Part shown: positions 9,744 to 20,270 of the stretch, piece by piece
Layout of the letters: the number at the start of each line of letters is the position of its first letter
Position numbering within the stretch: position 1 is the stretch's first letter
Assembly: GCA_038049695.1 (NCBI GenBank)
Contig: CP142456.1
Coordinates: 70,153,422 to 70,217,421 of the forward strand
Length of the DNA: 64,000 nt
From: Cinnamomum chago
Lineage: Eukaryota; Streptophyta; Magnoliopsida; Laurales; Lauraceae
Direction of reading: 5' to 3'
Program-made: the position numbers and the translations under genes
The notes under the pieces: generated by a model
Database searches by the model: none
What the model saw: the letters and a program-made list of their open reading frames with translations, nothing else
Told to the model about the DNA's origin: nothing

Positions 9744-12700
9744 ATGGCTGGAAGTAAGGATAACGGAAATAGGCTACTTTATGATCAAGCCAATCACATT
9801 TCAGAAGTCATTAAGCAGGGACATGTATATTTCTAGCCACCCTTTCATCTATACATATATTATAGAGCTTACCTTTTATTAACTATAGTCACTTGAAAAT
9901 GTCTAGCAGGAATTTGGCACTTTTAGATGCATACCAATGAACTCGGACAAAGATGTATGGTTGTTAAATGAAACCCAAAAGTAATATGTCAGGCAAACGG
10001 GGTTGCATAATTTAGCGGAAATGGAACATATTCGGATAGATCAAGCCCTCATTACGGCCTTGGTAGAAAGATGGCGTCCTGAAACTAACACCTTCCACTT
10101 CCCCATCATGTGAGGTGACTGTCACTCTCGAAGACGTTGCCTATATCTATGGGCTACCTATCGATGGCTCAATTGTTACAGGGAGAACTTTCCCGTTTTC
10201 ATTGGTTAGTGAGGTATGTCTTGAACTACTTGGGAAGGCCCCCATTCAGGGTGTTGATGTAAACGAGATTAATATTAAATTCAACTGGTTGGAAGTAAAT
10301 TTCGCAGCAAATTCAACTAAGAATAAGAAGAAGAGTAAGAAGAAGAAGAAACTTTCTAAAGCCGAAGAAATCTATAACATTAGGGCATACCTTTTCTTCT
10401 TAGTTTCCAGTCAAATTATATCTAACACATCGGGTGGAAGGGGGCCTACATATCTTCTCGAGTTATTCAAGGAATTTAAGCCATATGCATGGGCTCCCGC
10501 CTGTCTTGCAAATCTTTGTTGGATATAAGCAAAGGCGGTGAAATGCGTCAAGGATAAGGCGGAAGATGGACAATCGGAGGGAGATGATGTAAAATCGTCA
10601 AACATTGAAGGCTCGAGGCGGAACCTTGAGTGGACCCCTAAACTTCTCCAGGTTATTCTGATTATTTGGACATAATTAGACTTTTTATATAATTCTTTAA
10701 ATAGTTGTTAAGTAGTGATTACTTTTTTCCACAGATATGGGCGTACACAAGAATGCAAATTGGACGTTGTCCACCACCAAATGATACCTGGAAAAGCGAC
10801 ATTCAGTTTCCATTAATGAAGACCTGGACAGCTAGGCTGAATTTATTCAAAGTTGTAACCACATTGACAAAGATCCGGCAACAATTGAACAAATTAACAA
10901 AGGATGGTGTAAGTGCATCAAGATCGTATTGTATACAGTTTGATTGATGCAATTATTGTTACGTGTTACTAATATATTTTTACTTATTTTATGTAGTTCA
11001 AATGGCAACCATACAACAAGCTCAGAAAGAAATTTCGTCACAATATTTCTAAAGCCGACCGTGAACTATTATCATCTTCAACAGTCCTAGCCTTTTATTG
11101 GGTTGTGGAGCGACATAATACTGGTTGTGTTATGAAACAGTTTGGTCTTCATCAAGAAGTTCCTCCACCGTTCAGTATGCCATTTGCAAGAGTGGAGCGA
11201 GTAGAAAAGATAAGTGTATGACTACAGTGCATGTGGAAGAGTACCTAATTATACACTTTTGGGACAATAGATGCAAATGTGTTCTAAAAGGAAAGAAATC
11301 ATCCTCATCGGCGCATGATGACGAGTACATGCATTGGCATCGGGCGAACACGATTATGTATATCGGTCGGGGCCATGCTCATGAGGAGATTGATACAACA
11401 AAGACCAAACGTGATGAACATGAGGGTTGCTGTGAACGGAAGCACGTAAGAGATATGCACCTCTTTTTTAAGGATTTTATTTTTCCAAGCACATGCCTCT
11501 TGGCTGATTTTCTTTACATGTCCGCAGTTAAATGAACTCTTATTACATATGGAGAGGTCAGTTGACCGAGCTGTGCGAAAGAAAACCTCAATCGAGCAAT
11601 TCCGGGATTCTTGGATCAGGAAGATCTTCAAATTCATATCTGAGTTGAATACAAAATTCGTCAAATTTAAGGACGAATATTTATATTGTTCAGCTTCTGA
11701 GGATGTAAGCCATAGCTACATCCTTTCTTAATTATTCAATTTTACTTTTACTTCAACATTTATCATTGTAAAAGGTCGGATTGCTTTGACCCGAAAAAAT
11801 TTTCTGTGATTAAAATATGACAGGATAAAGAGTCTGTAGAGAGGAGGGTTAAAAAGCCTGCAGCGAAAAGTCTAGGGTAAAAGATGGGAAAGAAGCAAAA
11901 GAGTCTGAAGTACAATAGTGAAGTTCCAGTATCACCTCGGGTGCACACCCCAACTGAGAAGGCCCCTGAGGTGGCCAAAGGGGATTTGCCAATCGAACCA
12001 GAGTCGATAGAGAGAAACACCCCTACACCGGTCGAGAATTACAATGACCCTCCAGTGGTTGATATCTTCTCCACCCTCGAGGGGCAACAACATCGAAAGC
12101 AATTATAATTTCACCAATCAGAGCGTCCATTGATTCTCTAGTTTGGAGGTTAAAACGATTGCCCCGAACAAGGAAGATTCCAGAAAAGTTTGACGACTAC
12201 TTACACACAATGGGTGGATCGGAGTATTCTCTCTCCAAAAGGGATAGGTTTCTATTGAAGGGGTTTAAACAATATTTCAATCAGAGGTTCGTCTTTTTTA
12301 CCACATCTACATCATTCTGGTTTCATTACATAAATGGTCTTATGGATATTGTATCTTGCAGGAAGGAAAAGCTTGACATTGTATGCACATTGGTATCCAG
12401 CGAAGTCCTGCATTCTGCTCTGGAAGAGGGAATTTGGTTCGACACCAATATCTTGTATTATTGGTTTGATGTGTTGAGGGAGAAGTGTCAAACGGCCTTT
12501 TTGGCAGACCCGAACATTTGTGTAAGTAACTAAGTATATACTTTCCACGAGCAATATCACTTAATAAATATCGATGTTCTAAAAAGCCATTAAAAAATGG
12601 TTGCAGAGTTGGTGGCAGTCTGGGTTGCCAACCGTAGAAGAAGTAGCATTTGGTCCCGAAGGTTCTCGAGTGCGTGATGCTAGAGAGTGTAAAACACTCA

Positions 12701-13207
12701 TTTTCGTTCTCTATTTTGTTAATCATTTCACATTACTTGTTGGATACACGGACGAGAGGAAGTGGGAATTCTACAACTGTTCAGGTAGTGATCGTCACGC
12801 TTTAGCAACCTGTAAACTCTTCGTGAGTATATTCTATCTATTTCCAAATTGAACAAACTCTCCTAAGAACTTTCGTTGCCGAATTATTACGATTTCTTTT
12901 AATGGTCCTGCAGGTTGAGTGGCTGACTGCGAAGTACAGCGAATATGGGTGGCCAGACCCATACATATAGACGATCAACATAAAAATGAACATCCCACTG
13001 CAGGATAACGGCTACGACTGTGGTGTATTCGCCGCGACGTTTGCTGAGCATTATATATTTCGTCTTCCGATTAATTTTACACAAGCCGACATGATGTACT
13101 ATCAGCAACAAATAGTCCTTGAAATCTTTAAGCGCAATTGGGAGTTGAATGCGCATCGGCTAAACCTTGATGAGATTCCGAATGATTCAATTAAGCCTGA
13201 CGAATGA
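9744..13207 (+). pseudogene. Plant mobile domain + Ulp1-like protease gene of the MULE (degenerate, 9 exons)
   Basis: My exon model is 9744-9824, 9910-10651, 10735-10908, 10997-11445, 11528-11704, 11824-12286, 12362-12521, 12607-12822 and 12914-13207, all with GT-AG borders. Exons 1-4 match the plant mobile domain: LLYDQANHISEVI, DQALITALVERWRPET, TVTLEDVAYIYGLPIDG, GGRGPTYLLELFKEFKPYAW, VLAFYWVVERH, VMKQFGLHQEVPPPF. Later exons match the C48 (Ulp1/SENP) cysteine protease: NHFTLLVGY with the catalytic His and IPLQDNGYDCGVF with the Gln and catalytic Cys. The usual Asp position appears to read Asn in WEFYNC. Breaks seen: TAA 9982-9984, a frameshift near 10105, TAA 10526-10528, a frameshift near 11210, stops in exon 6 and TAG 12967-12969. 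Known Ulp1 enzymes cut SUMO; the role within MULEs is unknown. It converges on the transposase gene. Confidence 0.85.
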
Positions 13208-13619
13208 TGCAAATTTAGTGACGTTCTTGACTGTTCGTGTTTTGTTGAAAATATTCTGAACTTGGAGCCCCGGGGAAAGGACCATCAATGTTATTTAGGT
13301 TGAACGCTCCATTTTTTGCACAGCCACCCTTTTTGGATTGGAAATGAAGCTTAGTTGTAATGTTCCTAATTTTTTTACAAAAGGAATTGTTGTTAGTGGT
13401 AAGGGGTTCATTTTCTGTCTTGTGCAGTTTTGTGGTTGAAAGGCCCTACTTTTTTGTCTTCTTAATTTCAGTTGTTATGGAATTGTTTCTTAATTGTGTT
13501 GGTTGGTTGTTTCTTCCCTTTATATGTTATGGCCATTTGTGGCAAGATGCTTGTAATTCGTCTGGATCTTGTAGTGCGTTCGTACATCAAAATAATTCAG
13601 AACCCATTTTTTTTGTTGC
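13208..13619. other. Spacer downstream of the PMD/Ulp1 gene
   Basis: T-rich sequence that would form the 3' untranslated region; I see no separate gene. An open frame at 13360-13665 is hydrophobic, T-rich and has no family motif. Confidence 0.4.
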
Positions 13620-14230
13620 AAATGTCAACGACGACGTTGTTACTTTAGTGCAAAAAATTGTGTGATTGTATAACGACGTCGTTGCTTAACAAAAGCTAGC
13701 GGCATTAAATGTGAGTGACTATACAATGACGTCGTTGCATCATAGAAGCTAGTGATTACCTATATGTGTGTTATTTTACGACGACGTCCTCACTTAACAG
13801 AAACTTGGAAGAAAATGTGTCTCACTCTACAGTGACGTCGTCATTTCACAGAAGCTAATGCAAAAAAAAAAAAAAATTGTTTACAGCACAACGATGTCGT
13901 CGCATCACAGAAGCTAGTGCAAAAAAAAAAGTGGGCGACTTTACAACGACGTCGTCGCTTCACAGAAGCTAGTGCAAAAAATGTTGTTTCTGTGTACGAC
14001 GACGTGTTGCTTCACAGAAAGTAGTGCAAAAAACGTGTTCTTATATATGACGATGTCGTTGCTTCACAGAATCTAATGGAATAAAATGTAGTTCAAATTT
14101 GTGACGACGTCGTCACTTAACAGAATCTAATCTGAAAAGTGATGTGCAAATATGTGACGACGTCGTTGCACCACAGAATCATTGGCCATGGGCTCTGCCT
14201 TTAAACATGCAATGATGTCGTTGCTGAACA
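13620..14230. repeat. Tandem array of about twelve ~54-bp units centred on palindrome ACGACGTCGT
   Basis: Cores lie near 13627, 13671, 13726, 13780, 13832, 13891, 13946, 13996, 14048, 14102, 14156 and 14211, that is every 50-59 bp. A typical unit reads GACGACGTCGTCGCTTCACA followed by GAAGCTAGTGCAAAAAA. The best cores are self-complementary (GCGACGACGTCGTCGC type). The array occupies the gap between the 3' ends of the two convergent MULE genes. The same core occurs inside both terminal repeats. Inference: a cluster of protein-binding sites, or a boundary between the genes. Confidence 0.9.
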
Positions 14231-14342
14231 GATTCTTTGCACACATCATAACTAAAACACATCGAATCAAAATGGTGACAAAGTGGATGATAATTGATGA
14301 AAAATTTGTTGAAGCTGTAATATATATAGAATATAATGTATT

Positions 14343-14565
14343 ACAAAAGTATGATCCACATGGTCGAATACAAGGTTGATTACAATACAAAAGTATGATC
14401 CACATCCTAAAATGTAAAAATTGAAAGTACAAACTGGTTGGTACTGTACTATAAGGCTACCCCCACAAAAGTATGATCCACATCCTAAAATGTGAAAGTT
14501 AAAAGTACAAACTGGTTGGAACTGTACAAGAAGGCTACCCCACAAAAGTATGATCCACATAAAAA
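14343..14565. repeat. ~77-bp direct repeats downstream of the transposase
   Basis: ACAAAAGTATGATCCACAT recurs at 14343, 14387, 14465 and 14542 (spacings 44, 78, 77). The two full units also share AAAGTACAAACTGGTTGG and AAGGCTACCCC. They lie in what would be the 3' untranslated region of the minus-strand transposase. Confidence 0.85.
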
Positions 14566-14600
14566 AATGAGATAGTTGGATCTATACATTAAAGTTTGAT

Positions 14601-17216
14601 CTATGCAACATGATCGGATGGTGGATTGCGACAACTCTTTCAGTTGTGTCCCCTATTTCTGCAATTAGAGCAAGTAACAACCATGCGCTATCAATTTCTG
14701 TCTTCAACACGAATTCTGTTTTTCTTTGGACGCCCTGGTTATTTGGTAGCACGTGGAGGCAAGACAATTTCATTTGATGTATGTTCCCATTGTTTGTTAT
14801 CACGAGTGGCATGTATGACCTCACTGTACGAAACACGATAAGTACTTGTTAGGTAACAATCTTCAACATAGTCATACGAATTCAAGTGTCTAACTTTCAT
14901 GGCTGCTAGTGCATGACAACATGGAATCCCCATTATTTCTCATTTACGGCAACTACACTTCTTTTGTTCAAGATCCACAATATCTATAAATTGTGCTGAT
15001 TGAACCTGGAACTCAATGAGCCCGGCGACACGTACATGCACGCGGCGTGACTCTTCAGCCTCTTGGCTCATTAGTTTCTTTGCATAGGGCGTTAATCACG
15101 ACGTAATATTAAGTGACTCAAGATGTCTTCTCTGGAAGAAATCCATCAACTTGGCACAGATTTCTTCAACTTGTTTTGTAATGGGAAGCACTCTAATGTC
15201 CTTTAAAAGTGCGTTCATACACTCAGCAGCGTTACTGGTTATCATGTCATAACACCAACCTTCAACATATGCATTTGACCAATGTTGTTTTTCAATGGCA
15301 TTAATATAAGTGTGCGCCCCTTGGTCTACAGCAAGGATGTCGTTCATATAGGCCTCATACTCACATGGTCCAAAAGCCTTGGCAGCCCACCAAAATTTCA
15401 ATACAATGGCATGATCACAGAAGGCAACTTTAATGTTTTCTACAATGTGATGACAACAATAGCAATGCCTCGCACTTGGAATGATGTTGAACAATGCCGG
15501 GACAAGGCCCTTTTGTTGATCAGAAACAATAATTAGGTTCGTTGGACTTCCCAATGCAAGAGCGAGACTGGCAAGGAATCACTCCCAACTGTCACGACGC
15601 TCGGCCTCTGCGAAGGCAAAAGCTATAGGAAATAGGTTATGATTATTATCATAGGTGACAACCACAAGCAGCACACCTGGATACTTGCCCTGAAGATGTG
15701 ACCCATCAACAGCGATCATAGGCCTCATTGATGAACAGAATGATCAGATGCAAGGACCGAAAGCCCAAAAGAATCTTCTAAACCTATCTTCAACTGTCGT
15801 GTCAATATTAGTCACAGTACCTGGATTGGTCATGCGTAATTTTCTACAATAAAGAGGTAGAATCTTAAAAGATTCTTCATATGATCCCCGAACTACACGC
15901 ACCGCCATGTCTTTTGCAATGTGTGCTTTCTGTAAGTGATACATGTGCCAAACTCCTTTTGGTATTCATTCATAATCTCTTTCAGCTTCAAGTGGTTATT
16001 GCATTGGACTCTGTCCTAAATGAACTCTTCAATCAGTTTTAATGATGCTTGGGGATGTGTCATTCCCATCATTGGTTTTGAGCAACAATGTCGTGGGTTA
16101 TAAGTCCGCACCTTAAACTCCGGGCCTGAATTAACAAGGGAAGCATGTATACACCAAGGACAACAATCATCTTTGCAACGTGCTAAGACTTTTTCATCTT
16201 GGTCGACACATGTCGTAGAGCAAAATTGTTATAAATTGCAAATTTCGCAAGAGATCTTCTGAAGCATTTACGATCAGGAAATTGACGCCCTATCCACATT
16301 TCTCGTGCTGAGTCCATACCAATTTCAGCTATAACATCTTAAGGGGCCATTGTGTCAACAAAATTGACATCTTCCATAGCAAGTGAATGATTCACAGCAT
16401 GAATGGTTTCAGGTCCCTGTTCATTACCAACAAAACTGACATCTTCCATAGCAAATGAATGATTCACAGCATGAATGGTTTCGGCACCTTGTTCATTACC
16501 AGCCATCATCCAAGAGGGAGTTCCACGAACCATTAATATATCAACAGTAGCACAGAGAGTATCATGTGCATCAACAGCCTCAAGATATATTCCATCCCCA
16601 TCAAAAGCAGCTCTTGTAGAACAATCTTTTGTTTGAGAATCCCGTGCGGAAGAGAAATGCATGTCAACGTCTTCACGAATATCCACGTTGGGATACACTA
16701 GGCCAGGCGTGGGATTTATAATCTCGCAAATCCCTTTGCTCATTTTCTTCCGGGCACTTGAACCGCCAACCATAACCCTTTCAATACAAGACATGGCCAA
16801 GAATTAAAGTTAGGTGCGACAAGTGCAACTATATAAATATTAAAGAAATAGAACATAAATACGTACTGAGAGGCTTCGCGTTTCTTGTTTACAGCGTGAA
16901 GTTTCCTGTTGATATACATGTGTAGCCCATCTTGCTCACTTCCAGACGCCATCAACATTCCCACAATATCATTTTCATCTTCCAAACTAATCAACGAAAA
17001 AATAAGTCCATTGTGATGAAGGTATATCATGCTTACATCCTCAATATTTGCATCCCAATTAGACAAAGCAATGGCTTCATTCAGCAACGTGCCATATGTT
17101 ATGCTCTTAGATGGAGAACTCATCTTTTGTCTTCCACCATTGTAGACCGAACGTATAATGTCAAAGACAAACTCTCCATCATAGTGAAATATGATGGAGA
17201 TCCCATACTCAGTCAT
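14601..17216 (-). pseudogene. MURA-like MULE transposase (degenerate)
   Basis: Reading the minus strand, exon 1 (17216-16867) begins MTEYGISIIFHYDGEFV and resembles the PB1-like N-terminus of plant MULE proteins. An intron at 16866-16778 is followed by the main exon. Further blocks in order are a Cys-rich segment (CKDDCCPWCIHAS), NPGTVTNI, the DDE core with AVDGSHLQGKYPGVLL, IVSDQQKGL and a later NAAECMNALLK (candidate D, D, E), CYCCHHIVENI (CxxH insert), the SWIM zinc finger CSCRK...IPCCHALAA and a C-terminal zinc knuckle CSNCRNRGHN. The protein would bind the terminal repeats and cut in the nucleus. Breaks: TAA just after 16342, a frameshift near 16195, TGA 15744-15746, TGA 15579-15581, TGA 15096-15098, TGA 14940-14942, TAA near 14750 and TGA in the zinc knuckle. 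All catalytic blocks are still readable, so decay is moderate. Confidence 0.9.
16358..16501 (-). repeat. 72-bp in-frame duplication inside the transposase
   Basis: Units 16358-16429 and 16430-16501 encode two 24-residue copies (NEQGxETIHAVNHSxAMEDV) between the N-terminal domain and the zinc region. The frame is kept. It sits in a presumably flexible acidic linker. Confidence 0.88.
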
Positions 17217-18060
17217 GCTGCCGACACAAATAAATCATATGTCAATTTGGTGGTATTAGCAAATGTCGTGAATAGGTCACGTGTTGAATAATTCCAACAG
17301 AGAGATGGTTGTATGCGTTCTACTGTCCATTTCTATTTCTATTAAAAGGAAAAAAATCACAAGAGAAGTTGACTCCTCTGACCCTGTTTTCCCTCTAGAG
17401 TTACAGACAAAGGAGGAGTGAAAATGAAATCATTTGTTGCGTGTTTGCTCCAACCTTTATATAATAGCCCTATCATGTAAATAACCGTATTCACCATTCT
17501 TTTGTGCACGTATTTGAGTACCCATCTTCTATTACTTAAAAGGGGTAAACCCTAATCTGCAAATACGTGTATTCACCATCTTCATATGCCCTCAATTAGG
17601 GGTTGCAACAATAAACAACCTTAGAACAGCCAAAGTTGTTATCTTGATGATTTAGCCACCCAACAATAATTATAAAACAAGATAATGCCATGAAAAAACT
17701 ATATATCAAAAGCCCTAATGAACTTTTCTCAAAAAGGTAAACAAGAAACTCAGAATCTATGGTAGTTAGTGCATAAAAGAACAACGAAATTATGCTATGC
17801 CTACCTCTTAATGGAGATCAACAACCTCCACAAGGAATATGAAAGTTGGGGGAGAGTTCTGGTTCATCGTGTATTCAATTGCAAATGAAAAAGAAAGGAG
17901 AAAAGACACTTGTGACGGGGCGTGCGCACCTATATATATATATAGAGAGAGAGAACATTAGCGACGACGTCGATGCTAACTCTCGATATTAAGTGACGAC
18001 GTTGTCGCTTGTTGAAAAAAGGCAAAAATAAAAATAAAAAAATCTGGCGGGAATACCGGT
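17217..18060 (-). promoter_or_regulatory. Upstream region of the transposase and right subterminal region
   Basis: The transposase would be transcribed leftwards from here. A TATATATATATA and GAGAGAGAG tract lies at about 17930-17953. Two palindrome copies, GCGACGACGTCGATGC (17961-17976) and GTGACGACGTTGTCGC (17993-18008), lie 52-100 bases inside the right terminal repeat. I see no other gene. Confidence 0.45.
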
Positions 18061-18133
18061 TCCGTGCCATATATGCTATTGTTACCTGTTTTGGTTAATG
18101 GCCATGTAGGGGCCCTTTTTAGGTAAAATTCTC
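18061..18133 (-). repeat. Right terminal inverted repeat of the MULE (73 bp)
   Basis: Complement begins GAGAATTTTACCTAAAAAGG; pairs with 7329-7401. Confidence 0.92.
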
Positions 18134-18142
18134 TCTAGAAAA
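18134..18142. repeat. Right 9-bp target-site duplication of the MULE
   Basis: TCTAGAAAA; identical to 7320-7328. Confidence 0.92.
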
Positions 18143-18837
18143 CTAGTATGCATGGTTGTTTTTATGCATGATTTTTCCTAATCTAATGCAACCTAAAACT
18201 GAGTTTAATGGCTGGGTTTTGAACTACAATGATGCATGAATCAAATTAAAAACAAACGGAAGTGAAAAACGATTTAAAACGAATAAGATATGAGTGTATG
18301 AACATGACTAAAAAAAAACTGTGCAGAAATTCTGCACACAGTTGGGTCCGACCAGCCATGTTTGAGTCACTGGTTTACCATCTTTCCAAAATTATTTTTG
18401 CTTGAAATTCTGGGGTTTGAAAGTACACTGATCAAACTTTAATTTCCCCAAGTTTCATCAAAAAATAATGTGTTTAGATCAGGTTTCTAATCGCAAACAT
18501 TTTACACAAAATCTATCTTGAAATTCCTACAACAATTGTGCTGAATTGTGCACTTTATATTGGGATTCGAATTTCCAAAAATTATTTGGCCGAGATTATT
18601 GGCTCAAATATCTGATTTTTCTTGCTTATTCAATTTCAAACTCCAATTCCAGCAACTTAAACATATCTAAACTCCACCAATATGAATATGCATGCAATGC
18701 TAATTAGTTCCAACCATAAACTATGCATAAAAATTTACATAAACATATAAGAAGCATAAGAAGAAAAGAAAACAACAAATGCTTAAATTTAAATGTGTAG
18801 TGTAAAAAGATAAATGTGTGGATTGCATAAAATTAAA

Positions 18838-19060
18838 GGTACGTTTGGTCATAGCAACTTCTTAGCGATTGGTACAGCGATTGGCCAAACGCAAATACAA
18901 GACAACAACAAGTTACAGCAACAGCTTCTAGAGCCTTAAATCGCTGATTTTCCATAACCTCGGTCCCCCCAGTTTCAGCAACAGCAACAACTTCTAAGCA
19001 TCAGCAACAGCTTCTATACAACCTCTGTTGCTATCAGTAGTTGTTGTGACCAAACGCAGC
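18838..19060. mobile_element. 223-bp MITE with TTAAA flanks
   Basis: The left end GGTACGTTTGGTCATAGCAA and the complement of the right end, GCTGCGTTTGGTCACAACAA, form a terminal inverted repeat. TTAAA flanks both sides (18833-18837 and 19061-19065). The inside is rich in CAACAGC-type triplets and has no coding capacity. The superfamily is not certain; ends of this type occur in several MITE families. Confidence 0.75.
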
Positions 19061-20205
19061 TTAAATGTGTGGCATTGACAAGAAATTAAATGTGTGGATT
19101 TTTCAAACAAAAGTAAATGTGTGGTAATTGCAATAAAAATAAATATGTGATAAGTGTGCTCTTTTTTTTATTCTCAAATCGGGTTTATAATTACTTATTT
19201 CATGCCCTTAGGATCTTGGATTGTCAATCCAAGAACAACAACAAGGAAAACACAATTCAAGCATTAATCACCTAAGAAAAAGAATAATTAAAAAAAATCA
19301 CACCTTTACTAATATGCAATGTTTTTACATAAAAGATGGAGAAATAAAATTCCAAAAAAAAAAAAACTACATACTAGGATGAAAGGAACCTCTCTAGTTG
19401 AAGCATCAAGTTGGGACAAGCCTTCTTGAAGAGAAATGAGCTATGGTAGAGAAAGGAGATGGGTAGAATGAGTGAGGAATTACACTAGTGAGGGGGTCTT
19501 TTCTTTCATGAAGGGGAATGGACGTCCATAGTTTGTTTAAATAGGGTATGGACTGCCCTATTCTTTCTCCCTAATCTCTACTTTGATGCAAGAATCTTCT
19601 TCACTTGGTAAGTCTTCTCCTTTATTTTCTCCATTCTATCTTCATGCACTTGTCATATTTCCATCCTTAGCACATCTTCCTTTGACTTGACATTTATGAA
19701 AGATACATGAGATGGCAAACTCTAAGTTAGAATCAAGAGAAAATTGAATGCCCAATATGTGTAGATTCTTTCCACTTTTGTCTCTTTGGAAATCTTCTTT
19801 CTTGATTTGGCCATTCATGGATCGTCTTTGATTATCTTGAATTATCTTCAAAAAAAAACTTTCGCTTTTGTGCAAAGAAAGTGGACCCCCCTCTTGGACG
19901 CCCCACATGTGTGACCTACACATGTGCATTTGTGAGACCCTTTTTCTCATTTCCTACAAGCAAAAAAAAATATGAATTTTATGTGAAAAGACAAATTTAC
20001 CCTTAATTCATGAATGCATGACTGTGGGCCCATCTCTCATGAAAAGATGAATGAAAACACATTTGAAAAATAAAATTACGAAAATGACAAGTTTCATGAT
20101 TTGATGCAAAAATGCTAGTTTTTTAGCAATTATGCATGAATGCACTACAATGGATCAAAAATGCATAAAATCATGATATGATACTAAATGAGGCTCTCTT
20201 GGCTT

Positions 20206-20270
20206 GATAAGTCCTTAAACTTACCAAAAACAGCCACAAAAATATGCATTTTTAAGGACTTATCATTATT
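20206..20270. repeat. Stem-loop at an LTR start
   Basis: GATAAGTCCTTAAA and its exact complement TTTAAGGACTTATC flank a loop of roughly 35 bases. The LTR start at 58124 has an equivalent pair, AAGTCCACAA and TTGTGGACTT. Confidence 0.75.

Larger units (their letters stand above)
7329..18133. mobile_element. Full-length Mutator-like element (MULE) with PMD/Ulp1 gene and transposase
   Basis: This 10,805-bp element has 73-bp terminal inverted repeats (7329-7401 and 18061-18133, 63 of 73 positions identical by my alignment, no gaps) and an exact 9-bp target duplication, the size expected for Mutator. It carries a plant-mobile-domain/Ulp1-protease gene on the plus strand and a MURA-like transposase on the minus strand, converging on a tandem array of a palindromic motif. 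It also contains a captured dehydrogenase fragment and a duplicated GC-rich block near the left end. Both genes have stops and frameshifts, so this copy is no longer autonomous. MULEs that carry Ulp1-like proteases are known in plants (Kaonashi type), and plant mobile domains are known in Mutator elements; the association is established, the function of the extra protein is not. Confidence 0.93.
18143..20270 (-). mobile_element. Probable reversed gypsy-like LTR, right half
   Basis: On the minus strand this stretch starts at 20270 with TGATAAGTCC, as at 58124 and close to the LTR start near 22132. The start is followed by a stem (see 20206-20270). The rest is AT-rich without genes and contains a MITE. 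Inference: with 6530-7319 it forms one LTR that the MULE entered. The opposite LTR was not found. Confidence 0.35.

Noticed and set aside
10411-10605. Minus-strand short frame overlapping the mobile domain
   Set aside because: Antisense shadow of the PMD exon.
13620-14230. CRISPR-like regular repeats
   Set aside because: Units are diverged throughout, 'spacers' are also repeated, and the context is a plant MULE. It is a tandem array.
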